DNA of 64,000 nucleotides from Deinococcus aerius (GTDB taxonomy: Bacteria; Deinococcota; Deinococci; Deinococcales; Deinococcaceae), in contig NZ_BFAG01000003.1 in NCBI RefSeq assembly GCF_002897375.1, forward strand, positions 310,001 to 374,000. The letters are read 5' to 3'. Positions within the stretch are counted from its first letter, which is position 1. Every line of letters begins with the position of its first letter. The notes beneath the pieces are model-generated. The model saw only the letters and a program-made list of their open reading frames with translations, was not told the origin of the DNA and did no database searches. Of the stretch, positions 19,231-37,206 are shown piece after piece. The translations under genes were made by a program, and so were the position numbers.

Positions 19231-20667
19231 ATGCCCATTTCAAAGGAAATTAGACTTCTTAAAAGCAAATGGAACACCGGACAAAGCTATCCTAAAAGAC
19301 TTGAGTGGATTGAAATATCCAACCTAAGAGGTTGGACCGGCCAAAGGGTGGATTTCTCGTTCCCAATAGTAGCTATAGTTGGAGAGAACGGATCAGGGAA
19401 AAGCACTATACTTCAAGCAGCAGCGTCCGTTTATAGAAGCGATGCAAAAAAAGATAAATTCGCATCAGACTTTTTTCCAGACACCCCCTTTGAACAGATA
19501 ACCAGCGCAAACATCAGATTTGCCTATAGAGAGGGCAGCAACTCGCAGACCAAGAATATTAGAAAGCCCTCGGATAGATGGAGAGGGAATCCTGAGAGGC
19601 CAAAGCGAGAAGTGATTTATATTGATCTAAGCAGAATACAGCCCGTAAACGCACGAGTCGGCTACCAAAAGTTGCTCAAAAGTGGCGTTTCGGAAGGAAC
19701 TCACACAGCATTTGACACCGATAGATTGGCTCGCTTTTCGAATATCATGGGTAAGAGATATTCAAATGCGGGTATATCAAACACAAATATTGACCTCAAA
19801 CGTAATATACCCGTAATAAGCAGTTCCGGAGCAAGGTATTCAGGATTTCACCAGGGCGCGGGAGAAATAACAGCAGCCGAGCTAATAGCAGCAGATTTCC
19901 CAAGATATTCTCTTGTTCTTATAGATGAGGTGGAAAGTTCTTTACATCCTAGAGCGCAGAGACGACTCATAAGAGATTTGGCTGAAGTTGCGAGACTTAA
20001 GGAATTACAAATTATATTAACAACTCATTCTCCCTATGTATTGGAAGAAATACCTTCAGAGGGTCGTGTCTATATTATGGACGGAGCAAGCGGTAAATCC
20101 ATCGTAACAGGCGTTAGCCCTGAGTTTGCCATGACTCGAATGGACGAAGAACAACACCCTGAATGCGACATATATGTTGAAGATGAAATAGCGAAGAAGT
20201 TAATGTCAGAAATGCTATTTATTGGTGATAAAGATGTTCTTTCCAGGTGCCAGATTATACCTTTTGGATCAGCGCAGGTTGGAATTGCATTAGGCATGAT
20301 GGCTTCTCAGAATAGATTTCCGAGACCTTCTTTAGTTTTTTTAGACGGAGACCAAACAGCGAGTCCAGGGTGTAACCTATTGCCAGGAGGGGACGTTCCA
20401 GAGCGAGTAGTTTTCGAGTCTCTTGCACAAAAAAATTGGGGAAACGTTTATGAGCGCATAGGAAGACAGCCATCTGAGACTATAGATGCTTTAAATAGGA
20501 GCATGACGCAAGATGACCATCATGACTGGCTGAAATCCGCTGCGAACGAGCTTGTCATCGGCACCGATACATTATGGCAGGCGCTAGCTTCCGTATGGGC
20601 GGGTATGCCAGAAAACGTAACTGACATTGCAAACGTCACTGATAAAGTTCGACAGGCACTTATCTAA
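19231..20667 (+). CDS. OLD-like AAA ATPase with C-terminal TOPRIM-type nuclease domain
   Basis: 478-aa protein (an in-frame ATG at 19216 would add 5 aa). ABC-like ATPase: Walker A GENGSGKST (51-59), a HQGAGEI signature-like motif (207-213), Walker B LVLIDEVESSLHP (228-240), and TTHSPYVLEE with H266. The C-terminal part has TOPRIM marks: acidic E317 in YVEDEIAKKL and the D372-x-D374 pair in LVFLDGDQT. This layout is that of overcoming-lysogenization-defect (OLD) nucleases, many of which act in phage defence. The gene is strikingly AT-rich (near 40% G+C by eye) against GC-rich neighbours and shows the codon use of a foreign gene. It stands alone between sufD and the cupin gene; no UvrD-like or other defence partner is adjacent. 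Confidence 0.8.
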   Translation: MPISKEIRLLKSKWNTGQSYPKRLEWIEISNLRGWTGQRVDFSFPIVAIVGENGSGKSTILQAAASVYRSDAKKDKFASDFFPDTPFEQITSANIRFAYREGSNSQTKNIRKPSDRWRGNPERPKREVIYIDLSRIQPVNARVGYQKLLKSGVSEGTHTAFDTDRLARFSNIMGKRYSNAGISNTNIDLKRNIPVISSSGARYSGFHQGAGEITAAELIAADFPRYSLVLIDEVESSLHPRAQRRLIRDLAEVARLKELQIILTTHSPYVLEEIPSEGRVYIMDGASGKSIVTGVSPEFAMTRMDEEQHPECDIYVEDEIAKKLMSEMLFIGDKDVLSRCQIIPFGSAQVGIALGMMASQNRFPRPSLVFLDGDQTASPGCNLLPGGDVPERVVFESLAQKNWGNVYERIGRQPSETIDALNRSMTQDDHHDWLKSAANELVIGTDTLWQALASVWAGMPENVTDIANVTDKVRQALI

Positions 20668-20672
20668 AGACA

Positions 20673-21140
20673 TTATTCCACCCTGCCCACCGGCTCCTTC
20701 TCCCACCCCGGCACCCGCCCAATCCGCTCCCGTGCCTCCTCCACGTCCGTCTCTTCCGGGCGGCACAGGTCCCAGTCCCGCCCCCCGGCATAGGCGCCGA
20801 TCACCAGCAGGTCGGCGCTGCTGCCGTCATTCCTATGCCCCGTCCCAGCGGGTAGGAGCAGCACGTCCCCCTCTCCCACCTGCACCTGCGGGCCGCCCTC
20901 GCCGCCGAGGGTGAGGCGGGCCTGACCGCGGGCGATGACGAGGACTTCATGGGCGGTGGAGTGGTAGTGGTGGAAGGGGTAGATGCCATTGCGCCAGGCG
21001 TTTGTCCAGCCGCGCTCGGCGAGATGCTGTTCGATCTGGGCGGGCGCTTGGCTTTTCAGGGCGGCGCGGTAGAGTCGGGCAGGCAAGGTGTTGTTCGGAA
21101 CAGGGCCACCCAACGGGAGGGTCAGCAACTCGGGCGTCAT
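20673..21140 (-). CDS. cupin-domain protein
   Basis: 155-aa small cupin. Motif 1 is seen as HYHSTAHEVLVIARG (His-x-His...Glu...Gly) and motif 2 as GDVLLLPAGTGHRN (Pro-Ala-Gly...His), giving the usual metal-binding His/Glu set. It is likely a soluble metal-binding cupin of unknown substrate. It converges on the AT-rich ATPase gene with only 5 bp between the stop codons, so the foreign gene was inserted tightly against it. Confidence 0.85.
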   Translation of the reverse strand: MTPELLTLPLGGPVPNNTLPARLYRAALKSQAPAQIEQHLAERGWTNAWRNGIYPFHHYHSTAHEVLVIARGQARLTLGGEGGPQVQVGEGDVLLLPAGTGHRNDGSSADLLVIGAYAGGRDWDLCRPEETDVEEARERIGRVPGWEKEPVGRVE

Positions 21141-21171
21141 GCCCCACGGTAACGCCGACCCAAAGGAAGAA

Positions 21172-21205
<34 letters not shown>

Positions 21206-21218
21206 CGTCCCTGTGAAC

Positions 21219-21957
<739 letters not shown>

Positions 21958-22014
21958 GTGTGTCCTCCGGGGAAGGCTTTGGCCGCCTCTTTCGCGCCGC
22001 GTCCCTGCGGGAAT

Positions 22015-22056
<42 letters not shown>

Positions 22057-22178
22057 CCGCGCCGTGTGGGTTCCGCCTCCCCGGGGGGCTCTGCTAGAAT
22101 CGTGCCTGTTGCCGCGCGGCGCCCCCCCCTGCTCCTCCAGGGCAGAGCGCCCCGGACCCGAGAAAAAGGAGAAGCACA

Positions 22179-22737
<559 letters not shown>

Positions 22738-22746
22738 ATGAGCTCC

Positions 22747-22788
22747 GAAGCCGCCGCTCCCACCGCGATGGGGGCGGCGCTTCCTTTT
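22747..22788 (+). terminator. terminator after efp
   Basis: Imperfect GC-rich stem: GAAGC with following GCCGC (from 22747) against GCGGC and GCTTC (ending 22783), then CCTTTTG. Confidence 0.6.
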
Positions 22789-22896
22789 GCCGTTAGACTC
22801 GGTCCAGCCTAACGACCGTTCGGATAAGGGTGACAGCCTCACCCGCCCGGGGCAGGTCATGATGGGCGCAGCAGATTTCACACCACAGGAGGGGCC

Positions 22897-23448
<552 letters not shown>

Positions 23449-23517
23449 AGGAGTGGGGGGTAGGAGTTAGGGGTCAGGAAGGGCTTCCCTAACTCCTCCG
23501 CTCTTGCCGGAGGCAAC

Positions 23518-24855
<1,338 letters not shown>

Positions 24856-24870
24856 AAAAGACGTGTGACC

Positions 24871-24913
24871 CTGAGCGAAGGGCCTCTGACGTGTCTGGAG
24901 CTGCTTCGCTCAG
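24871..24913. repeat. inverted repeat downstream of accC
   Basis: CTGAGCGAAG (24871-24880) is exactly complementary to CTTCGCTCAG (24904-24913). Both arms are flanked by GTGACC in the same orientation, suggesting a small mobile or REP-like repeat rather than a terminator. Confidence 0.5.
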
Positions 24914-24946
24914 CGTGACCGTGTTCCGCCGTTGGGAAAATTAGCC

Positions 24947-24988
24947 AGGAGAAGGGGGCGTGGCTTTTACACCACGCCCCCTTCTCCT
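24947..24988 (-). terminator. 17-bp perfect-stem bidirectional terminator
   Basis: 24947-24963 is exactly complementary to 24972-24988 with an 8-nt loop. On the minus strand the stem is followed by GGCTAATTTTCC, on the plus strand by GTATTTGCTTT. It separates converging accC and the small membrane protein gene. Confidence 0.8.
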
Positions 24989-24997
24989 GTATTTGCT

Positions 24998-25222
24998 TTA
25001 TTCGCCGGTGATGATGCTCTTGCCCGAGTTCTCGCGGTCCTCGATGATCTTGCCGAGGATGAAGAACGTGGGGGGCCAGAAGCCCACGAACAGGCCGCTG
25101 CGCTGCTTCTCCTCACCGCTCTTATCGCCGGGACCCCCATCTGCCTTGCCGGTGGCAAAGCTGGCCGCCGAGGCCAGGATGGAGACGAAGCCGAGGACAT
25201 ACATGATGTTCGAGAGTTTCAT
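24998..25222 (-). CDS. small two-helix membrane protein
   Basis: 74-aa protein I do not recognise. Two hydrophobic segments (about residues 5-23, NIMYVLGFVSILASAASF, and 44-58, LFVGFWPPTFFILGKI) flank a charged Gly/Lys/Glu loop. Ends KSIITGE. It has an AAGGAAG-type ribosome site and a strong terminator of its own, which support a real, independently expressed gene. The 275 bp upstream holds no other gene and no promoter I can assign firmly. Confidence 0.65.
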   Translation of the reverse strand: MKLSNIMYVLGFVSILASAASFATGKADGGPGDKSGEEKQRSGLFVGFWPPTFFILGKIIEDRENSGKSIITGE

Positions 25223-25485
25223 GGAGTACCTGCTTCCTTAAAAAAGGGGCCTAAAACGTGGGGCGAACGGGGAACACCGTTGTGGGCGGCCCGAACTTCC
25301 CTGAACCGACACAGGCCAACTCTGTCCCGCCCGGCAGGGCCGAAACGTAATCCCGGCCCCGTTGTAAAGGTTGCGTGGAGGCTTGGCTACGGAACGGTGA
25401 GTCGAGCCTTCAGGGGCGGAAAAAGGTGTCTGCTGCGGCAGGACTGATGCTCCCGTACCTCCCGCCGGACAACGTTTCGCGGGTC

Positions 25486-25497
25486 TAGGCTGTCCCC
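25486..25497 (+). promoter_or_regulatory. leaderless-type -10 element of the methyltransferase gene
   Basis: TAGGCT at 25486-25491 with a 6-nt spacer to ATG 25498. Confidence 0.6.
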
Positions 25498-26083
25498 ATG
25501 GCCCTCCACGACCGTGACGCCCTCCTCTCCCGCCTCTCGGGGTTGGCCTGGCCTTTCGAGCCGTTGCTAGACGCCCTCGGGCTTCCGCCGGAGGCCGACG
25601 TGCTCGACCTAGGGGCGGGCGACGGGCGGCTCCTGTCCCTGCTGCGCGAGCGGGGACACCGGGGGCGGGGTGTGGGGGTGGACCCGCATCATCGCGGGCA
25701 CGGCCGAGGCTCTCCCCTTCCCGGACGCCTCGTTCGACGCCGTGCTGCTCGTCCGGGTCCTCGCCCACCGGGCAGACCTGGTGACGGCCCTCGCCGAGGC
25801 GCGGCGGGTCCTCAAGCCAGGCGGGCAGATGGTGGTGGCAGCCCACGGGCCGGACCACCTACGGGAGACGTGGCGGGTCCTGACTGGGAAGGAGAATGCG
25901 GCGCGGTCCAGCCCTCAGCCGAACGCCCGCCACCTCCGCGTCCCTGTGATCGTCTCAGCGGCGGACGCGGGCACTCTTGCACAGAGTTACGGCCTAACCG
26001 TGGACGGCGAGGGGAAGGGCTTTCCTGTCAACGACCACCTTCACCTGGTCGTCGAGGTCAGCCGACGGTTCCCCCGCACCTGA
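25498..26083 (+). pseudogene. class I SAM-dependent methyltransferase split by a frameshift
   Basis: The first frame (from ATG 25498) gives the N-terminus and motif I of a Rossmann methyltransferase ([16 protein letters not shown], about residues 37-52). Near 25660-25690 homology continues in the next frame, which supplies the rest: [33 protein letters not shown] and a C-terminus ending at 26083. Joining needs skipping one base (or a two-base loss), next to the G-rich run GGGGGCGGGGTGTGGGGGTGG region. This could be a true disruption or a sequencing error. Substrate unknown. Confidence 0.8.
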
Positions 26084-26109
26084 GGGTTCCCCCAACCTAT
26101 TCCTTTCGC

Positions 26110-26418
26110 TTACTTGTCGAACTTGTCGTATCCGGCGGCGCTGCGGCGCTGGGCCCCCCGGGCGTAGTCGAGCTGCATCTCGACCGACTCGTGCTTGCCC
26201 TCGGTGAAGGTGCTGTCGTGAATCCAGTAGTTCAGGCGGTTGTCGCCGAGCTGAACCCACAGCTTGTGCATGTCCTCCCGGTCGCGCCAGAAGGTGACGT
26301 GGGTAAAACCGTTCTGGTCCGCCCAGGCCCGCACGTCGTCTAGGACGCGCCCCGCCCGGGGGTGGGTCATCTGGAATTCGCTGCCGTCCTTCTCGTCGCG
26401 GAACTGGATGTCAACCAT
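26110..26418 (-). CDS. hypothetical protein, 102 aa
   Basis: Soluble, highly charged protein starting MVDIQFRDEKDGSEF, with several aromatic residues (HVTFWRDREDMHKLWVQ, NYWIHDSTF) and no membrane segment. I do not recognise the family. A TACGCT hexamer lies 9 nt upstream of the ATG, which fits a start with almost no leader. It converges with the frameshifted methyltransferase. Confidence 0.65.
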   Translation of the reverse strand: MVDIQFRDEKDGSEFQMTHPRAGRVLDDVRAWADQNGFTHVTFWRDREDMHKLWVQLGDNRLNYWIHDSTFTEGKHESVEMQLDYARGAQRRSAAGYDKFDK

Positions 26419-26501
26419 AGTAGAGCCAGCGTACCGGACGCCGGGTGGACACGCACACGAATCGGCTGAGGGTTCCTTGAGCGGTGACCGGGCGCACACG
26501 C

Positions 26502-26514
26502 TATCCTCCCCAGG
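26502..26514 (+). promoter_or_regulatory. leaderless-type -10 element of xth
   Basis: TATCCT at 26502-26507 with a 7-nt spacer to the GTG at 26515; this supports the GTG start. Confidence 0.6.
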
Positions 26515-31360
<4,846 letters not shown>

Positions 31361-31375
31361 GGGAAAAGGTTAAAA

Positions 31376-31413
31376 GAGCGGGTCAGGGGAAAACCTCTGG
31401 CCCGCTTCCTTTG
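31376..31413 (+). terminator. rho-independent terminator of rnr
   Basis: AGCGGGTCAGGGG (from 31377) pairs with CCTCTGGCCCGCT (ending 31406) with minor mismatches, followed by TCCTTTGG. Confidence 0.75.
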
Positions 31414-31526
31414 GCCGTGAGTTATGAGTGGACAGCAGCCCAGCGGTAGGAGTGGGGAGCTTATCAGGTGGCTGGTGAGGGTCGGGGCTGAGGGGGTTGT
31501 TCAAAGCACACCGCTCACAGCCCTCC

Positions 31527-32630
31527 TCACGTCGCGTATGCCCGCGCCACGCTCGTCAGCACGCTCCGCAGCTCGCCCGGCGTGATCAGGCCCATCGCCA
31601 TCGCGTGGCTGGCGGCGTTCAGGCTGTCGGCGGCGAGGACGAGGTCCACGCCCGCCCGGCGGACTTCCTCCCGGAGCTTCAGGACGCCCTCGTCGCGCCC
31701 GGCTTCCGTCACGTCCCGGATGTAGACGGCGAGCACCCGCCCGGGGTGGCGGCGCACGACCTCGGCATAGATTTCGGGGTCCTTCTCGCCGCTGTCGCCG
31801 ACCAGGACGAACTTCAGGTCGGGGAAACGGGTGAAGATACGCTCGATGACCCCGTGCTTGTACCCGCCGTGCCCGCCCAGCAGGTCGAAGCCCCAGTTCC
31901 GCAGAAAGAGCGGCCCCAGCGGAATGCGGCGGTAGTCCAGGAATTGCCACAGCAGGTCGAAGAAATTCCAGGGACTGCTGGAGACGTAGAAGATCGGGTT
32001 GCGCAGCTCGCCGTCCCGGACCATCGCCCGGTAGAGCGCGCCCACGCCGGGAAAGGGCAGACGGGTGCGGGCGTTGCCGGTCAGGCTGGTGTAGAGCATC
32101 CGGGGCAGGCTGGTCACGTCCGACTGGAGCACGGTGTCGTCCAGGTCGCTGATGATGCCGAAGCGCGCCCCGGCGACCACCTGCACGCGGGCGCGGGTGA
32201 CGCCCTCGCGGCCCCCGATGGTCAGGCCCGCCTCGTGCCAGCCGCCCGCGAAGGGCGTGCCGCCCTCCCCCGGCACGAACGTCAGGGTGAAGTAGCCGTC
32301 GCTGTCGCTGACGCCGCTCGCCGTGACGCTCCCCAGCGTGCCGGTGACTTTGACCCCGCCCACCTCACGCGAGAGCAGGCGGCGCAAGGTGCTGCGGAAG
32401 TTGCGCCAGCGCGGGTCGCCCTTTTTCGCGGGGGCGAGCGCGCGGGGCAGCAGCACCCGGCCGGTCAATTCCACGAACTGGGGCGTGCCCCAGCCCACGT
32501 AGGGTTGCAGGATCAGCTTGCCGCGGGCGCGGCGGGGCTGCACGTACCCGCTGACCGCGTGGTCCACCGCCCGCAAGGCCCGTTCCAGCGTGGGTTGCAC
32601 CGCCTTGAAGCCCATCTTGGCCGCGTTCAT
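31527..32630 (-). CDS. DUF2183 / App1-type phosphatase domain protein
   Basis: 367-aa protein with the App1 phosphatidate-phosphatase catalytic domain (HAD fold). The DxDxT motif is seen as [11 protein letters not shown] (about residues 161-171), with [11 protein letters not shown] and [11 protein letters not shown] matching later HAD motifs. The first 150 residues hold an Ig-like beta region ([21 protein letters not shown]). By family it could dephosphorylate phosphatidate; in bacteria this is unproven. No signal peptide. TAGACT lies 9 nt upstream of the ATG. Confidence 0.85.
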   Translation of the reverse strand: MNAAKMGFKAVQPTLERALRAVDHAVSGYVQPRRARGKLILQPYVGWGTPQFVELTGRVLLPRALAPAKKGDPRWRNFRSTLRRLLSREVGGVKVTGTLGSVTASGVSDSDGYFTLTFVPGEGGTPFAGGWHEAGLTIGGREGVTRARVQVVAGARFGIISDLDDTVLQSDVTSLPRMLYTSLTGNARTRLPFPGVGALYRAMVRDGELRNPIFYVSSSPWNFFDLLWQFLDYRRIPLGPLFLRNWGFDLLGGHGGYKHGVIERIFTRFPDLKFVLVGDSGEKDPEIYAEVVRRHPGRVLAVYIRDVTEAGRDEGVLKLREEVRRAGVDLVLAADSLNAASHAMAMGLITPGELRSVLTSVARAYAT

Positions 32631-32728
32631 CTGCGGCCCAGTCTACGAAGTCGGGAGCGGGGAAGGCAGCCCGCCCGCCTGAAGGGAACGCTGAGAGATG
32701 GGTCAGGCCGCAGCACCCCGGTCCCGTC

Positions 32729-33496
32729 CTACCGGTGGTCGTAGCGGCGGTGAATAATTCGGGCGGTCACCCAGTCCCCGAGGCTGGGCAGCAAATGCTC
32801 CAGGGCGGCGAGCAGCGCGTAGAAGCGTGGCACGATCACCTCACGGCGCGGATGCTCCAGCACGTCGGCCATCGCGCGGGCCACGATCTCCGGCCCGGGC
32901 ATGGGGAGGCGGGCCGAGGCGGTCATCTCGCTGCGGACGAAGCCGGGGGCGATCAAGCTGACCTCCACCCCAGTGCCCTGAAGTTCGCGGCGCAGGCCCA
33001 GCGAGAAGCCGCGCAGGCCGAACTTGCTCGCGGAGTACATGCCGTGCGTCGCGGCGCGCCCCGCCACCGAGCCGATGTTGACGATGTGACCCGCCCCGCG
33101 TGAGCGCATCTCGGGCAGCACCAGCCGCGTGAGTTCAATGGGCGCCTCCAGGTTCACCCGCAGCACCCGCAGGGGATCGGGATCGTCCCACCACCAGCCC
33201 CGCTCGACGGTAACGCCCGCGTTGTTGATCAGCACGTCGATGGGGCCGAAGTGCGCGCGGGCCGCGTCCACGAGCGCGCGGCGGGAGGCGTCGTCGGTCA
33301 CATCGGTCGGGACGGCGATCACGCGCGAGCCGGACGGGTCGAGTTCGCGGGCGAGGGCGGCGAGTTCGGCCTCGCGGCGGGCCGCCAGCACCAGCCGGTG
33401 CCCCCTGGAGGCAAGTTCAAAGGCCGCCGCCCGACCGATGCCGCTCGAAGCGCCCGTGAGGATCACCGTGCGCGATTTGGCTGGAAGAGAGGTCAT
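32729..33496 (-). CDS. short-chain dehydrogenase/reductase
   Basis: 255-aa NAD(P)-dependent [11 protein letters not shown] cofactor loop near residue 14, NNAG structural motif, catalytic Ser in [10 protein letters not shown], and the YSASK active site (Tyr and Lys). The start at 33496 (MTSLPAKS) is chosen over the ATG three codons upstream because TAGCAT lies 7 nt before it and overlaps the upstream codon. Substrate unknown; the C-terminal helix is of the kind seen in SDRs of lipid metabolism. Confidence 0.9.
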   Translation of the reverse strand: MTSLPAKSRTVILTGASSGIGRAAAFELASRGHRLVLAARREAELAALARELDPSGSRVIAVPTDVTDDASRRALVDAARAHFGPIDVLINNAGVTVERGWWWDDPDPLRVLRVNLEAPIELTRLVLPEMRSRGAGHIVNIGSVAGRAATHGMYSASKFGLRGFSLGLRRELQGTGVEVSLIAPGFVRSEMTASARLPMPGPEIVARAMADVLEHPRREVIVPRFYALLAALEHLLPSLGDWVTARIIHRRYDHR

Positions 33497-33509
33497 GGCG
33501 CCCATGCTA
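33497..33509 (-). promoter_or_regulatory. leaderless-type -10 element of the SDR gene
   Basis: TAGCAT at 33504-33509 (minus strand) with a 7-nt spacer to ATG 33496. The alternative ATG at 33505 lies inside this hexamer. Confidence 0.6.
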
Positions 33510-33550
33510 AAGGGTGGGGAAGTCGGGGCGCTGCCAGTCCGCGCGGCTCA

Positions 33551-34384
33551 CTACCCACTCGACCACCCGGCAGGGACGCCCGGGGCGTAGGCGAGTTCGC
33601 GCCGGAAGAATGCCAGCAGCCTGCGCTCCACCTCGTCCTGATGGGTCTCGTTGATGAAGTGGTCGCCCTCCAGTTCCACGAGTTCAGTGCAGGCATTCCC
33701 GGCCTTCAGCGCCGCATGCATCCGCCGCGCCTGGGACACGGGAACATGCTCGTCATTCCTTCCATGCAGGTGGATAAAGGGGGCACAGTGGCCCGCCACA
33801 TGCGTGACCGGGCTCGCCAGCACCGCAAGGTCAGGTCGGCCAGCCAGCGGAGCACCGAACAGGGGGAAGGGCTCCGGCCCGAACAGCATCCCCGGGTCGA
33901 GGAAATCCATCACGCCGCCGACATTGCCGACCACCTGAACCTCGGAAGACTGGTCCTCCCAGCCACCATCCAGGCCCTCCAAGCCAGGATGCCCCGCAGT
34001 CGTGCCGAGCAACGCGGCGAGATGTGCCCCGGCGCTGATTCCCCAGACACCGATGCGCTCTGGGTCAACGCCAAGCGTGTCTGCATGCGCCCGCAGCCAC
34101 CTCACCGCCGTCTTCACGTCGTGAATCTGTGCGGGGAACGTCGCGTCCGGCGCGAGCCGGTAATCCACGGACACGGTCACGAACCCGGCCCGGGCGAGAA
34201 AGACGTTCGCCACCGGCCATTTGCCGAACATGACCCACGCGCCCCCGTGGATGTGCATGACGGCGGGGAGCGGTTCTGCGGAACGCTGGTGTGAGCGCAA
34301 AACGTCGAGTCGCAGACCATGAGCGCTGAAGGTCACGTCCTCCAGCAGTTCCAGGTCGGGGGGCGGGAAGGCTTCGGCACCCAT
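33551..34384 (-). CDS. alpha/beta hydrolase, HSL/carboxylesterase type
   Basis: 277-aa serine esterase. The oxyanion-hole motif [11 protein letters not shown] and the nucleophile elbow GISAG (in [16 protein letters not shown]) mark the hormone-sensitive-lipase/BD-FAE branch. A later Asp (GRNDEHVPV) and His (EGDHFIN) complete the likely triad. The ATG at 34384 is supported by TAGGGT 7 nt upstream. Substrate unknown. Confidence 0.88.
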   Translation of the reverse strand: MGAEAFPPPDLELLEDVTFSAHGLRLDVLRSHQRSAEPLPAVMHIHGGAWVMFGKWPVANVFLARAGFVTVSVDYRLAPDATFPAQIHDVKTAVRWLRAHADTLGVDPERIGVWGISAGAHLAALLGTTAGHPGLEGLDGGWEDQSSEVQVVGNVGGVMDFLDPGMLFGPEPFPLFGAPLAGRPDLAVLASPVTHVAGHCAPFIHLHGRNDEHVPVSQARRMHAALKAGNACTELVELEGDHFINETHQDEVERRLLAFFRRELAYAPGVPAGWSSG

Positions 34385-34397
34385 CCCACGTACCCTA
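34385..34397 (-). promoter_or_regulatory. leaderless-type -10 element of the alpha/beta hydrolase gene
   Basis: TAGGGT at 34392-34397 (minus strand) with a 7-nt spacer to ATG 34384. Confidence 0.6.
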
Positions 34398-34495
34398 GCG
34401 CGCTGGCCTTTGCTGGACGTGGAGAGGCGGAAGGAGGCTCTCTCCCACCACTCTTTCCTCAGCCGCCCGTCAGGCGGGCACGCGAGACTGCGGGG

Positions 34496-35710
<1,215 letters not shown>

Positions 35711-35714
35711 CCCC

Positions 35715-35734
35715 ATGAAGACCCGGAGGAACCT

Positions 35735-35738
<4 letters not shown>
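35715..35738 (+). CDS. possible 7-aa leader peptide MKTRRNL coupled to the next gene
   Basis: ATG AAG ACC CGG AGG AAC CTG TGA. It is preceded by a leaderless-type -10 box, and its TGA overlaps the GTG start of the 56-aa membrane protein (GTGA). The CGGAGGA inside it is the ribosome site of the downstream gene. Translation of this peptide would deliver ribosomes to that start. It may instead be coincidental. Confidence 0.35.
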
Positions 35739-35905
<167 letters not shown>

Positions 35906-35908
35906 GGG

Positions 35909-36754
35909 CTACACCCGCAGACGGGAACGGTGCAGCCGCCAGCCGCGAGTCCGGCTGTAACGGATCAGGTCGGATGTGGGAAGCACCACCCGCGGCGTCA
36001 TCCATGACTGGGAGGGCTTGTGGAGCGCCCAGCCCGCGCCGAGCGTGACGGCGGCGTGCTGAACGGCCCCCGCCTCATCACGCCACACCAGGAGCGTTCC
36101 GGGCTGATCGTCTCGTCCACCGGGCTGAGCACGGCCAGCCAGAAAAGCCTCGAAGGGCTCGCGCTGCATCCATTCCTGCTCCGCACCCCCTACCCCCGCC
36201 GCAGCCATCACCGTGCCGAAGCAGTTCGGGCCGCTCGCGTCGGGGAAGGTGCCTGCCAGTTCGCGGGCCCGGGGGAGGAGGAGCGCGGCGGCCTCCCAGA
36301 CGACCTCGGGCACCTCCGCTCCCCGGCACTCCCGCTGGCCCTGTGCGACAGCCCGGGCCAGGACAGCGGGTGACAGGAGGGACGGCCACCACACGAAGCG
36401 CCCTCCCGTGAGGTGCGGGAGCAGGTCGGCGAAGTCGCGGACGCGCGGCACCGCTCCCCGCCCATGCCGCACCTGCGCCCCGAGCAGGGCGCGGCGGGTG
36501 GATGGGGGCAGGGCCAGCCAGTCCTCCTCGGTAAGCCAAGCAATTTGGCTGGCTTCTGGCAGCACGAACCAGAGGGTGAAGGTATCTGTGTCACGTCCCG
36601 CCGGTGGAAAGAACTCTTCTGCTCGGGGCACCGTCTTCAAGCCCAACTTGTCTGCTTCCGCCGCCGTCAGGAAGAAGGGCTGCCGAGCCGGAGCCAGCCA
36701 CCCGGCCCAGGTCTGGAGCAGGTCAGGCGGGACGGGGACGTTCAGGACACGCAC
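35909..36754 (-). CDS. hypothetical protein with NlpC/P60-like Cys-His arrangement
   Basis: 281-aa protein with no signal peptide. The C-terminal 110 residues show GPNCFGTVM (Cys178) followed by VQHAAVTLG (His233) and WALHKPSQSW (His245), a spacing reminiscent of NlpC/P60 papain-like peptidases. The N-terminal part is Trp-rich and unrecognised. GTG start at 36754 lies 2 nt after the stop codon of the Rieske gene, so the two are translationally coupled. Assignment to NlpC/P60 is tentative. Confidence 0.6.
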   Translation of the reverse strand: MRVLNVPVPPDLLQTWAGWLAPARQPFFLTAAEADKLGLKTVPRAEEFFPPAGRDTDTFTLWFVLPEASQIAWLTEEDWLALPPSTRRALLGAQVRHGRGAVPRVRDFADLLPHLTGGRFVWWPSLLSPAVLARAVAQGQRECRGAEVPEVVWEAAALLLPRARELAGTFPDASGPNCFGTVMAAAGVGGAEQEWMQREPFEAFLAGRAQPGGRDDQPGTLLVWRDEAGAVQHAAVTLGAGWALHKPSQSWMTPRVVLPTSDLIRYSRTRGWRLHRSRLRV

Positions 36755-36756
36755 GC

Positions 36757-37083
36757 TCAGAGCGGCAGGACGTACACCTCGCCGTCCTCGACGAGGGTGC
36801 GGTAAATCTTGACCGGCTTCACGGCGGGAAGCGTCTTGGCCTTGCCGGTCGCCAGTTCGAACTTGGCGCCGTGCTTCTCGCAGGTGATGCGGCCCAGGCT
36901 CACTTCGCCGCCCAGCAGGGGGTAGTCCTTGTGGGTGCAGTTGTTCCGCAGGGCGTAGAACTGGCCCTCGTAGCGGATGACGACCACGCTCACGCCGCCC
37001 ACCGTCACCGCCGTCTGGCTGCCCTCCGGCAGTTCCGCCTCCGCCCCCACCCGCACCCGCTCGACCCCGACCGCCTCGCTCAT
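36757..37083 (-). CDS. Rieske [2Fe-2S] ferredoxin-type protein
   Basis: 108-aa soluble Rieske protein like the small subunits of nitrite reductase or dioxygenases. Cluster ligands are in [10 protein letters not shown] and [12 protein letters not shown] (Cys-x-His ... Cys-x-x-His). The start at 37083 (MSEAVGVER) is preferred over longer frames because TAGACT lies 7 nt upstream. Stand-alone, so the electron partner is unknown; the coupled downstream gene does not clarify it. Confidence 0.9.
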   Translation of the reverse strand: MSEAVGVERVRVGAEAELPEGSQTAVTVGGVSVVVIRYEGQFYALRNNCTHKDYPLLGGEVSLGRITCEKHGAKFELATGKAKTLPAVKPVKIYRTLVEDGEVYVLPL

Positions 37084-37096
37084 GGGGGCGAGTCTA
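37084..37096 (-). promoter_or_regulatory. leaderless-type -10 element of the Rieske gene
   Basis: TAGACT at 37091-37096 (minus strand) with a 7-nt spacer to ATG 37083. Confidence 0.6.
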
Positions 37097-37206
37097 GCGG
37101 GCTGGGAGGGAAAAGGACGTGACGCGCTGCCCGGTGGGGACGAGAGCGAGAACACGCATGGTCGCAAGCCAGAAGGCACCCCCGACGCCCCACTAAGCTG
37201 TTAAGG

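Noticed and set aside
19231..20667. Assignment of the AT-rich ATPase to Gabija or PARIS
   Set aside because: No GajB-like helicase or AriB-like partner lies next to it; only the general OLD-like architecture is supported.
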